Positions 25,210 to 33,240 of a stretch of DNA of 64,000 bases are shown here, one piece after another. The position numbers were made by a program, and so were the translations under genes. The stretch is from JBBSOK01 sp965219125 (GTDB lineage Bacteria > Bacteroidota > Bacteroidia > Flavobacteriales > Flavobacteriaceae), in the NCBI GenBank assembly GCA_965219125.1, contig CBDCMO010000002.1, positions 1,798,001 through 1,862,000 of the forward strand. Reading direction: 5' to 3'. Within the stretch, counting starts at the first letter, position 1, and each line of letters starts with the position of its first letter. The notes beneath the pieces are model-generated. The model was not told where the DNA came from, did not search any database, and saw only the letters and a list, made by a program, of their open reading frames with translations.

Positions 25210-25620
25210 ATGGAATCAGATTCAATTGAGGAAGTAACAAAAGGATTTACCGAAATATATTATTCTAAACATTATAGCGGTAAATATTCTCCAACTCAAA
25301 CCGATTTAATGTTACACGATTTGAACGGTGATTTTATTATGAATGGGATGGGAATGGATGATGATTTAATACAAGAAGTTGTAATATCTTTTTATGATGA
25401 AATACCTTCCTTAATTTTCTTTATTTTCCTATATGAAATTTATCATCAAGACAATATTGAATTTGAAAATTTTTTAAAAAAAAGAAATATAATTTATAAA
25501 AAAATATTAGAAAATTTTAATGAAGTATGTCCTAAAGGACATATTCAAAAATTAGATAATACAAATATTGAAATTAAGGCTTTATCCGTTATTAACACTC
25601 TCTTATTGCATTATAAGTGA
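25210..25620 (+). CDS. Hypothetical protein
   Basis: A 136-residue acidic protein beginning MESDSIEEVTKGFTEIYYSK. A hydrophobic stretch (SLIFFIFLYEIYH) lies mid-way and a helical, Lys/Asn-rich half follows. There is no signal peptide or known motif. The DNA is more AT-rich than the flanking repair genes. It sits in the segment that separates pdeM from the other repair genes, so it may have been acquired together with the DUF4143 ATPase. Function unknown. Confidence 0.55.
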   Translation: MESDSIEEVTKGFTEIYYSKHYSGKYSPTQTDLMLHDLNGDFIMNGMGMDDDLIQEVVISFYDEIPSLIFFIFLYEIYHQDNIEFENFLKKRNIIYKKILENFNEVCPKGHIQKLDNTNIEIKALSVINTLLLHYK

Positions 25621-25668
25621 AATAATAGAATGGATGAAATTGTAAATGATAAATTTTTTAATTGATAA

Positions 25669-28200
25669 TTACTTCATCAACAACAAAGTCATTCGTTTAA
25701 TCCTATCCGCCAACTTTTCCGAAGAAAGTTTTTCCCGTAACCTATCTGTAATTATCGGGAAGCTAAAGGGTGTTGCTTTTTGGCATTGTTTCCAAACTAT
25801 CTCTTGGGTTGCGATTCGTTCTAAAGCAATTCGTAAACGGCCTTCTTCCATTTCGTGCTCAAATGTTTCACGGAATGCTTGTTGGTAAAGTAAATTTTCA
25901 GGTTCGTAATCTCTAAAAACATCAAAAAGTAATTGGCTATTGCTCTGCAAATGTTTGGTTTTAATCTGTTTACTTGGGTAGCCTGTAAAAACCATTCCGC
26001 TAATTACGGCGATGTCGCGGAATTTTCTACGCGCCAATTCGGTACTATTTAAACTTTTTTGAAGGTCGTCAAAAAGATAATCGGTCGTAAAAAGGTTGTT
26101 GTCTAAAACTTGTTGAATATCCAAATATTGGTCGCTCAACAGTTCAAAACCATAATCGTTGTACGCCAATGAAAATGTGATAGGAAGCAATAAACTAATT
26201 CTATACGCTAACAATCCGCCCATTGCCATATGCACAAATCTGCCTTCAAACGGATAAAAAACGTTGTGATAGCCTTCGCGTGTTTTAAAAGTTTCGATTA
26301 AAAATTCATTATTTCCGGGAACGATACTTTCCAATTCCTGACGGTCAAAAATATCGCTGAGTGCTTTTAATTCGGGTGAGTTGCGTTTGTGTTCTGCTTC
26401 ACTTTGAAGTTCATTCCTGAGAATTTCAGACATTTGCGAGGACAGCGCCATCCGTCCACCCATAAAACTTACCACATTTCTGGTGCGTTTTGTGCTTCTT
26501 CTAACTTGAGCTTGCATATTGCGAACGCGAACCAATTCCAACGTTCTGCCAGCAAAAACAAAGACGTCGCCAGGTTTCATTTTACCTATAAAAAATTCTT
26601 CGATGGTGCCGATAAATCCGCCGGTTACATATTTCACTTGTACCATCGCATCGCTAACAATGGTTCCGATTGAAAGCCGATGCATCATTGCGGTTTGTTT
26701 GCTTTCAACTTTAAAACGGCCGTCTTCGTCAACAATTACTCGTTTATATTCGTCATAAGCTTGTAAACTTTGGCTGCCTAAAGTGATAAAATTCAGGCAC
26801 CAACGCCATTGGTCGTCTGTAATTCCTTGAAAGCAGAATGTGTTTTTAATTTCAGGATAAATTTCCTTCGGAAGAAATCCGTCACTAACCGCCAAGGTTA
26901 CCAAATATTGAATTAAAACATCGAAACTCAACAAATACGGAATTCTATCTTCCATAACATCACCTTTTACCGCTTTTTTAAGGGCTGAAGCTTCAATCAA
27001 TTCCATTGCGTGCGTTGGTAAAAAGTAAATAACCGAAGGTTCGCCTGGATGGTGATTGCTTCTACCGGCGCGTTGAAGAAACTTGGCAATACCTTTTGGA
27101 CCGCCAATTTGAATAATGGTTTCAACTGGTGCAAAATCTACGCCCAAATCTAAACTTGAGGTGCAAACTACGGCTTTTAAACTTTCGTTACGGATAGCTT
27201 GTTCAACCCACAATCTTGTTTCTTTATTAATGCTGCCGTGATGCATTGCAATTTCGCCCGCAAACTCTGGATATTTTTCCAGTATTTTCTGAAACCAAAT
27301 TTCGCATTGACTTCTCGTATTCGTAAAAATTAAAGTCGTTTTACTTTCGTTTATTATCGGGATTATCTGATCTAAAACATGAAGCCCAATATGCCCACGC
27401 CACGGAAAAGTTTCCATCTTTTCCGGGATGATGGATTTTACGATAATCTGTTTGTCGAGTTTTGCTTTTATTAAAATGCTTTCTCTTGTCTGGTCGAGCG
27501 CAGTCGAGACCTTATTTAAATTATCGAAACTTTCAATTGACCTCTCTACTGCGCTCGAGGAGACATTATTATTTATTCCCAACAAAACATCCATTGCCTG
27601 TTCTAAATTTCCAATTGTTGCCGAAATCCCCCAAATTCTCAATTTCGGCGAAACGGTTTTTAAGCGGGAAAGCGCTAGTTCCATTTGCACGCCACGTTTG
27701 CTTCCTAAAAGTTCGTGCCATTCATCAACTACTACTGCCGTTAGCGTATTGAATGTTTTGTCGTAGCCTTTGCTTGCCAATAAAAGCATCAAACTTTCGG
27801 GTGTGGTAATTAGCAAATCGGGCATTTGCTTTTTTTGCTTTGCGCGTTCGCTTTGTGAAGTATCGCCAGTTCTTATTCCAACAGTTAATCCTGTTCCCAA
27901 ATCGTCTGCAAATCGCTGTGCAGATTGCAGTATTTCAACAGAAAGTGCTCGCAAGGGCGTTATCCAAATTGCTTTAATGCCTTTGGTGTGTTTTGTTTTA
28001 TAATCTGGATTGTCCTTTAAATATTGAAGTACGATTGGCACCCAAAGCGCGTAGGTTTTTCCACTTCCTGTTGGGGCGTTTAACAGGCCGTGTTGGCCAT
28101 CTAGAAAGGCTTTCCAAGTTTTTTGTTGAAAGGGAAATGACTTCCAATTTTTTGATTGAAACCAACCTTCAGCAATTGAAATGAGTTCGGCTTGTTTCAT
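25669..28200 (-). CDS. Ligase-associated DEXH-box helicase (Lhr type), with in-frame insert
   Basis: An 843-residue superfamily 2 helicase of the Lhr-core type, associated with DNA-damage response. Visible: Walker A APTGSGKT near residue 40, motif II DEWH, motif III SAT, motif VI QRAGRSNH, and a long C-terminal winged-helix and beta-barrel region. It starts inside the ligase stop (ATGA overlap), making a three-gene operon exonuclease-ligase-helicase. Oddity: residues about 211-237 (SSSAVERSIESFDNL through TALDQTRES) are encoded by an inverted pair of dispersed palindromes and lengthen a segment that is normally compact before the KAKLDK strand. Confidence 0.93.
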   Translation of the reverse strand: MKQAELISIAEGWFQSKNWKSFPFQQKTWKAFLDGQHGLLNAPTGSGKTYALWVPIVLQYLKDNPDYKTKHTKGIKAIWITPLRALSVEILQSAQRFADDLGTGLTVGIRTGDTSQSERAKQKKQMPDLLITTPESLMLLLASKGYDKTFNTLTAVVVDEWHELLGSKRGVQMELALSRLKTVSPKLRIWGISATIGNLEQAMDVLLGINNNVSSSAVERSIESFDNLNKVSTALDQTRESILIKAKLDKQIIVKSIIPEKMETFPWRGHIGLHVLDQIIPIINESKTTLIFTNTRSQCEIWFQKILEKYPEFAGEIAMHHGSINKETRLWVEQAIRNESLKAVVCTSSLDLGVDFAPVETIIQIGGPKGIAKFLQRAGRSNHHPGEPSVIYFLPTHAMELIEASALKKAVKGDVMEDRIPYLLSFDVLIQYLVTLAVSDGFLPKEIYPEIKNTFCFQGITDDQWRWCLNFITLGSQSLQAYDEYKRVIVDEDGRFKVESKQTAMMHRLSIGTIVSDAMVQVKYVTGGFIGTIEEFFIGKMKPGDVFVFAGRTLELVRVRNMQAQVRRSTKRTRNVVSFMGGRMALSSQMSEILRNELQSEAEHKRNSPELKALSDIFDRQELESIVPGNNEFLIETFKTREGYHNVFYPFEGRFVHMAMGGLLAYRISLLLPITFSLAYNDYGFELLSDQYLDIQQVLDNNLFTTDYLFDDLQKSLNSTELARRKFRDIAVISGMVFTGYPSKQIKTKHLQSNSQLLFDVFRDYEPENLLYQQAFRETFEHEMEEGRLRIALERIATQEIVWKQCQKATPFSFPIITDRLREKLSSEKLADRIKRMTLLLMK
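27492..27564. repeat. Inverted pair of palindromic repeats inside the helicase gene
   Basis: GGTCGAGCGCAGTCGAGACC (27492-27511) and an inverted relative, CTACTGCGCTCGAGGAGAC (within 27541-27564), are separated by about 30 AT-rich bases. The layout matches the metG insertion (two inverted copies, about 75 bases). It is read in frame by the helicase gene on the minus strand. Confidence 0.75.
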
Positions 28201-29789
28201 TTCGGGATTAGTGCTTTTAAGTCATCCAAAGTGTTCGCTTCGGCAATCGGTTTGTCTGTCCGCCAACGGAGTATTCGAGGAAACCGTGTAGCAATCCCGC
28301 TTTTGTGGCGGCTGCTTTCCGCAATTCCTTCAAACGCAATTTCAAAAACGTGATGTGGGGTTACGCTTCGTACGGGGCCGAAACGTTCTAACGTGTTTTT
28401 CTTTATCCAAGCATCTACTTTTCTGAACTCGGCATCTGTTAAGCCTGAATATGCTTTGGCGAATGTCACCAATTCGCCATTGTCCCAAAGGCCGAATGTG
28501 TAATCTGTGTAAAGATTTGCTCTTCTTCCGTGGCCTCGCATTGCGTAGGTTAAAACGGCATCAATTGTAAACGGGTCTGTTTTCCATTTCCACCAATCGC
28601 CTTTTTTTCTGCCGACTAAATACGGTGAATCTTTACGTTTTAACATTAAACCTTCGCTGCGTTTTTCTCTCGACAAATCTCTTTCAGTTGAAGCTTCTTC
28701 CCAAGTTTTAAAATTAATAGTTTCGCTTAGGTAGATTCCAATTTCTTCGCTGTTAATACTTTGAATTAATTCATCTAAAATCTTTCTTCTTTCTGAAAAT
28801 GGTTTCTGCCGAATATCTTCGCCTTTCCATTCCAATAAATCGTAGGCATTTAGAATTACCGGTGTTTTCTTCAGAAGTGCTTTTGAAATATTTTTGCGTC
28901 CAATTCTAGTTTGAAGTGTATTAAAATTTTGAATTTGTCCTTCTGAAAAAGGTAAAATTTCACCATCAATCACAGTTCCATTTGGGACAGCTTTTAAAAA
29001 TTCTTGAAATTCTGGATATTTATCTGTTACCAATTCTTCGCCGCGCGACCACACATAAACTTCATCATTTCTAATAATTACTTGACTTCTTATTCCGTCC
29101 CATTTATGTTCAAAACTCCAATTTTCAATGGGATTTAAATCTTTTTGAAAATTATCTTCAACCGCATAAGCCAAGTAAAATGGATAAGGTTTGCTTAGGT
29201 AATCTTCAGGATTTTCTTCGAGAATTAATTTTTGATAGGTGGTTTTTTCCGGTGTCCAATCGCCCATTAATTTGTAGGCAAGAATATCTTCATCTATTCC
29301 TGTAGCTTTTGAAAGCGCGCGTGTCATTAGCTTTTGGCTAACACCAATTCTAAAACTTCCCGTTAATATTTTATTGAAGACGAAACGTTCAAAATAGTTA
29401 AGTGCCAACCAATTGTCGTGCAGGTATTTCTTTTTTTCTTCTTCCGGAAGCGTTCTAAGTTTAATGATTTCTGAAACAAATTCTGAAAGTGATTTCTCGG
29501 AATGTTCTTCACTTTCTGGCAAAATAAGTGCAATCGTTTCCGCTAAATCGCCAACAATATGATAGCTTTCCTCAAAAAGCCATAGTGGTATCCCGCTAAT
29601 TTCTGTTGCCCAAAGTCTGAGTAAAGTTGTATTTACGGGACGTTTTGGCCGGCGATGCGAAAGAATGGCGATAGTCCATAGTTTATCGTCTTCGTTGGCA
29701 TTCTGAAAATAGGTAGTAAGCGCCGCAACCTTTTCATTGGTTTTATTGGTACTGTCAAGCTTTTTTATTAGTTGGGCGAAATCTTTCAT
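28197..29789 (-). CDS. ligB-like: ATP-dependent DNA ligase (ligase-associated repair set)
   Basis: A 530-residue ATP-dependent DNA ligase. The adenylation motif KWDGIR places the catalytic lysine at residue 229. Other nucleotidyltransferase motifs follow: WSRGEE, VIDGEIL, SEGLMLKR and WWKWK. The N-terminal domain matches the DNA-binding domain of ligase I-like enzymes, and the C-terminal OB fold ends near PRILRWRTDKP. It seals nicks beside the NAD-dependent replicative ligase. Gene starts and stops overlap the neighbours by ATGA on both sides, so translation is probably coupled. Confidence 0.93.
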   Translation of the reverse strand: MKDFAQLIKKLDSTNKTNEKVAALTTYFQNANEDDKLWTIAILSHRRPKRPVNTTLLRLWATEISGIPLWLFEESYHIVGDLAETIALILPESEEHSEKSLSEFVSEIIKLRTLPEEEKKKYLHDNWLALNYFERFVFNKILTGSFRIGVSQKLMTRALSKATGIDEDILAYKLMGDWTPEKTTYQKLILEENPEDYLSKPYPFYLAYAVEDNFQKDLNPIENWSFEHKWDGIRSQVIIRNDEVYVWSRGEELVTDKYPEFQEFLKAVPNGTVIDGEILPFSEGQIQNFNTLQTRIGRKNISKALLKKTPVILNAYDLLEWKGEDIRQKPFSERRKILDELIQSINSEEIGIYLSETINFKTWEEASTERDLSREKRSEGLMLKRKDSPYLVGRKKGDWWKWKTDPFTIDAVLTYAMRGHGRRANLYTDYTFGLWDNGELVTFAKAYSGLTDAEFRKVDAWIKKNTLERFGPVRSVTPHHVFEIAFEGIAESSRHKSGIATRFPRILRWRTDKPIAEANTLDDLKALIPK

Positions 29790-30811
29790 ACGTTTTCTTC
29801 TTCTTCCTTTTTTGTAGTTTCGCTGCCTTCTTCTTCGTATTGTGTTTTTTCAGTTCGGGCATCAAGACCCATTTCTTCTCTTAAAAAACGGGAAAAAATT
29901 TCAGTGTATCCGTGTGTCGCAATTACTTTTTCAGCTCCTGTTGCTTTTACGGTTTCCAATAAACCATCCCAGTCTGCATGGTCGCTTAGAACAAAACCGC
30001 GATCTATTGCTCGTCTTCTTCTTGCGCCTCGAAAGGTCATCCAACCACTTGCGCTTGCCGTTACGTAAGGGACCATTTTTCGAATCCATGTTCCGCCGTG
30101 AGCACTTGGTGGCGCCAAAACGATACTGCCCAAAAGCTCTTCTTTCTTAGTATCTCGCGTAATTCTAATAGTTTCTGGGAAATCATAATTTTCACGCAGG
30201 ACGGCTGTCATGTTTTCAATGGCTCCGTGCGTGTGGATTTTACCAATGCTTGGGTCCAAATGTTTCAGCAATCTTTGTGCTTTTCCTAAGGAATAACCAA
30301 AGAGCACGGATGTTTTGTTTTCGGCTCTATTTTCAGCCCACCAATTGTTTATGTCTGTAAAAACTTCGGCTTGTGGTGTCCATTTAAATGCGGGAAGGCC
30401 AAAAGTACATTCGGTTATAAATGTGTTGCATTTTACAAGTTCAAAAGGTTCAGCAATGCCGTCATTTTCAGTTTTAAAATCGCCTGTAAAAACCCAAACT
30501 TCACCCTTATATTCAACCCTTACTTGACTTGATGCAACAATATGGCCTGCAGGATGCAAGCTAAATTTTACATTATTTACTGAAAAGGTTTCCCCCCATT
30601 CTTTGCCGCTAACGGTTATGTCGCCCAACCGATGTTTAATTATGGGTACATTTTTAGTGTGTGTAATATACTTTTTATGTCCCCAACGGCTGTGGTCTGC
30701 GTGGCCGTGGGTTATTATACATTTATCAACAGGTCGCCAAGCATCTATGTAAACATTAGCTTTTTCGCAATAAATCCCGTTTTCATTGAAGACTAGTAAA
30801 GGTTGGTTCAT
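29786..30811 (-). CDS. Ligase-associated MBL-fold exonuclease
   Basis: A 341-residue metallo-beta-lactamase / beta-CASP type nuclease. THGHADHSRWG near residues 34-44 gives the HxHxDH metal motif, FTGDF gives the central Asp, and the beta-CASP part contains GYSLGKAQRLLKHL and SDHADWDGLL. In this conserved set it is described as the exonuclease partner. First gene of the minus-strand operon. The last 20 residues are a Glu/Lys-rich tail that runs into the ligase start. No TAnnTTTG box is obvious in the 100 bases upstream. Confidence 0.9.
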   Translation of the reverse strand: MNQPLLVFNENGIYCEKANVYIDAWRPVDKCIITHGHADHSRWGHKKYITHTKNVPIIKHRLGDITVSGKEWGETFSVNNVKFSLHPAGHIVASSQVRVEYKGEVWVFTGDFKTENDGIAEPFELVKCNTFITECTFGLPAFKWTPQAEVFTDINNWWAENRAENKTSVLFGYSLGKAQRLLKHLDPSIGKIHTHGAIENMTAVLRENYDFPETIRITRDTKKEELLGSIVLAPPSAHGGTWIRKMVPYVTASASGWMTFRGARRRRAIDRGFVLSDHADWDGLLETVKATGAEKVIATHGYTEIFSRFLREEMGLDARTEKTQYEEEGSETTKKEEEENV

Positions 30812-30919
30812 TTTCTTTTTTTAGCACTTTAAAAATATAAAAAGCTATGCGTGCAACCTTTGCTATTAAGAAAAGTTTAGGCTGCTTTGCGTTTTCAAAT
30901 AAATTCAGAAAAAGTTGAA

Positions 30920-30946
30920 CAGATTGCCTCGCTTTGCTCGCAATTG
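30920..30946. repeat. Palindromic repeat upstream of terB-like gene
   Basis: CAGATTGCCTCG...CTCGCAATTG, the same family as 6128-6153 and 11680-11703. It lies between divergent genes, 14 bases before the -7 box at 30961. Confidence 0.65.
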
Positions 30947-30960
30947 TCGTTTACAAGTTT

Positions 30961-30968
30961 TATATTTG
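30961..30968 (+). promoter_or_regulatory. -7 box of the terB-like gene
   Basis: TATATTTG, 21 bases before the ATG at 30990. This supports the start at 30990 rather than an upstream one at 30915 that would translate the repeat and promoter. Confidence 0.6.
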
Positions 30969-30989
30969 TCGCTTAAACCAAACCAGCGT

Positions 30990-31415
30990 ATGTCATTTAC
31001 AGATTTATTTGAAAGTGGGGAACATTCCCGAAATTTAGGTCATTTTGCATCTATCGCCAATATTGCATCGGTTGACGGCGAAATTAATCCTGAAGAAGAA
31101 AAAATGTTAAAGCGTTTTGCCCGAAAGTTGGATATTGATGAAAGCGAATATATTGAGGTTTTAAAAAATCCGAATAAATATCCAATCAACCCACCAAACG
31201 ATTCTGAAAGGCGTTTAGAACGTATTCATGATTTATTTGAAATGATTTTTGCCGATCATGAAATAGACGACCACGAGCGTTTTTTAATTGAAAAATATGC
31301 AATAGGCTTGGGTTACAATGCAGAACATGCACAATTTTTAATAAAACGTTCTATCGAAATTTATAGCGGCGGACTAGATTTGGAAGATTACAGATATCTT
31401 TTGAATAAGAAATAG
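30990..31415 (+). CDS. TerB-like family protein
   Basis: A 141-residue all-helical protein starting MSFTDLFESGEHSRNLGHFA. The segments IASVDGEINPEEEKMLKRFA and FADHEIDDHERFLIEKYA are the paired acidic helix-loop motifs (D-G-E / D-H-E-I-D) of TerB/DjlA-type metal-binding domains. Tellurite-resistance TerB proteins share the fold, but here it is a stand-alone protein and no ter genes are near. The exact role is unknown. It ends at a strong terminator shared with the convergent fbp gene. Confidence 0.8.
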   Translation: MSFTDLFESGEHSRNLGHFASIANIASVDGEINPEEEKMLKRFARKLDIDESEYIEVLKNPNKYPINPPNDSERRLERIHDLFEMIFADHEIDDHERFLIEKYAIGLGYNAEHAQFLIKRSIEIYSGGLDLEDYRYLLNKK

Positions 31416-31440
31416 GAATAAAATATTTAACTAATACTAA

Positions 31441-31479
31441 AAACCACAAAAGTTCGGATATGAGCTTTTGTGGTTTTTT
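31441..31479. terminator. Bidirectional terminator
   Basis: Perfect 12-bp stem AAACCACAAAAG/CTTTTGTGGTTT with a 12-base loop, T run on the plus side and A run on the other. It lies between the convergent terB-like gene and fbp. Confidence 0.9.
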
Positions 31480-31502
31480 AAATTTAATGTTCTTTGTAAT
31501 TG

Positions 31503-32516
31503 TTAAAAAACCCTACTATTCTTCATAAACTCTTCCGCCTTTTCTACCATATTCTTACTTCCAGCAAAAAATGGTACGCGTTGGTGTAATTCTTTGGGCA
31601 TAATATTTAAAATACGTTCAAAACCATTGCTAGCTTTGCCACCAGCTTGTTCGGCAATCATTGCCATTGGGTTGCATTCATAAAGTAAACGCAACTTTCC
31701 TTCAGGATTTTTTGATGTATTTGGGTAAATATAAATACCGCCTTTTATCATATTTCTATGAAAGTCAGAAACCAACGAACCTATATATCGTGAAGTGTAC
31801 GGTCTATTATCCTCTTCTTTTTGGCAATATTTTATATAATCTTTTACGCCTTGCGGAAATTGAATATAATTACCTTCATTTACAGAATAAATTGTTCCAT
31901 CTTCAGGATATTTCATGTTCGGGTGGCTTAAATAATACGTGCCAATTGCAGGATTTAAGGTAAAACCGTTTACGCCGTGACCCGTTGTGTAAACTATCAT
32001 TGTTGAAGTTCCGTAAATTATATAACCCGCAGCAACCTGTGCGTTGCCGGGTTGTAAGAAATCTTCTAAAGTTACGGGTGTTCCTGAAGCCGTAACCCTT
32101 CTATAAATTGAAAAAATGGTTCCAACAGAAACATTAACGTCAATATTGGAAGAGCCATCCAAAGGATCAATTAAAACCACATATTTATTATCATTAAGCT
32201 CATTTCTTCCTTTAATGGTAATAAAATCGTCTTCTTCCTCACTTGCAATTCCGCAGACAATTTCGCGGTTTGTGAGCGTTTTAATAAAGACTTCGTTTGC
32301 ATAAACATCCAGTTTTTGCTGGTCTTCGCCTTGTATATTTTGGTCGCCCGCAGCGCCTAATATGTCTACCAACCCTGCTTTATTAACCTCGTGGTTTACT
32401 ACTTTTGCGGCTAATCGTATTGAATTTATAAGTCTAGATAATTCGCCAGATGAATATTTAAATTCACTTTGATTTTCAATAATAAATTCGCCGAGAGATT
32501 GATTTTTTTGAGCCAT
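31503..32516 (-). CDS. fbp: Fructose-1,6-bisphosphatase, class 1
   Basis: A 337-residue enzyme that removes the 1-phosphate from fructose 1,6-bisphosphate in gluconeogenesis. Metal and substrate motifs are present: GDQNIQGEDQQKLD, ASEEEDD, DPLDGSSNIDVNVSVG and, at the end, AEQAGGKASNG. Length matches the family. The upstream gene-free stretch 32517-32690 holds degenerate repeat traces (near 32609-32632 and 32648-32675) and no gene. The glycogen genes at 39-42 kb use the same hexose-phosphate pool. Confidence 0.96.
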   Translation of the reverse strand: MAQKNQSLGEFIIENQSEFKYSSGELSRLINSIRLAAKVVNHEVNKAGLVDILGAAGDQNIQGEDQQKLDVYANEVFIKTLTNREIVCGIASEEEDDFITIKGRNELNDNKYVVLIDPLDGSSNIDVNVSVGTIFSIYRRVTASGTPVTLEDFLQPGNAQVAAGYIIYGTSTMIVYTTGHGVNGFTLNPAIGTYYLSHPNMKYPEDGTIYSVNEGNYIQFPQGVKDYIKYCQKEEDNRPYTSRYIGSLVSDFHRNMIKGGIYIYPNTSKNPEGKLRLLYECNPMAMIAEQAGGKASNGFERILNIMPKELHQRVPFFAGSKNMVEKAEEFMKNSRVF

Positions 32517-32690
32517 TTTGGAGTGTTGCTGATGGGATAATTACCACAAATATCGATATTTTTAAGAAATTGAAGCGATATTTGTAAAAGGAAATCTTGA
32601 ATGAAACCGAACTTCGCCTCAGCCTAGTAACCAAATTTTAAAGTCTATTTTTATTCTGAGTAAGTTGAAGAGCGCATTAAATACATTATT

Positions 32691-33173
32691 ATGATAATTA
32701 GAAAAGCACAAAAATCTGATATGCCAATGGTGTTAAAGCTAATTGTTGAGTTGGCTGAATTTGAAAAAGAACCCGATGCTGTGGAAATTTCGGTTGAGAC
32801 TTTGGAAAAAGAAGGATTTGGTGAAAATGCACTTTTTACGTGTTTTGTAGCTTCTGATGAAAATGAGAAAAAGGAAGAAATAGTTGGTGCTGCAATTGTG
32901 TATTACCGCTTTTCAACTTGGAAAGGTCGCAGTTTGCATCTTGAAGATTTAATTGTTACCGAAAAAATGAGAGGTAAAGGTATTGGAGAAGCATTGTATT
33001 CTGAAGTTTTGAATTTCGCAAAAAACCAAGGTCTTAAACGTGTAGCTTGGGATGTTTTAGATTGGAATGAAGGTGCAATTAAATTTTATGAGCGAAGCGG
33101 CGCAAAAATTATGAAAGATTGGCGCGTGGTGCATATGGACGAAAAAGGACTCGAAAACTTTGGAAAGCAATAA
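32691..33173 (+). CDS. GNAT-family N-acetyltransferase (diamine acetyltransferase-like)
   Basis: A 160-residue GNAT. N-terminal IIRKAQKSDMPMVLKLIVELAEFE resembles spermidine/spermine acetyltransferases. The acetyl-CoA binding motif A is seen as LHLEDLIVTEKMRGKGIGEALY, and WDVLDWNEGAIKFYERSGA forms the following strand-helix. The substrate is unproven; polyamines or small amines are plausible. It is followed 67 bases later by aspartate kinase, with a hairpin between them. Confidence 0.85.
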   Translation: MIIRKAQKSDMPMVLKLIVELAEFEKEPDAVEISVETLEKEGFGENALFTCFVASDENEKKEEIVGAAIVYYRFSTWKGRSLHLEDLIVTEKMRGKGIGEALYSEVLNFAKNQGLKRVAWDVLDWNEGAIKFYERSGAKIMKDWRVVHMDEKGLENFGKQ

Positions 33174-33219
33174 TTAAATTTTAAAAAAAGCGAAATAATA
33201 AAGATTAATTTAAAAGATA

Positions 33220-33233
33220 CCCGCCTCAGCGGG
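33220..33233 (+). promoter_or_regulatory. GC-rich hairpin just before aspartate kinase
   Basis: CCCGC-CTCA-GCGGG ends 7 bases before the ATG at 33241, so it occupies the place of a ribosome-binding site. It may be a small dispersed repeat or may modulate translation. Confidence 0.45.
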
Positions 33234-33240
33234 CATTGAA

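Noticed and set aside
25210..25620. A toxin-antitoxin pair with the 40-codon frame
   Set aside because: The two are divergent, share no promoter features typical of TA operons, and neither resembles a known toxin or antitoxin.
25669..30811. The helicase-ligase-nuclease genes read as a new phage-defence system
   Set aside because: The set matches the known ligase-associated DNA damage response genes and is better explained as repair.
30915..30989. Upstream start for the TerB-like protein (MNRLPRFARNCR...)
   Set aside because: It would translate a palindromic repeat and the -7 box. The ATG at 30990 begins the conserved sequence.
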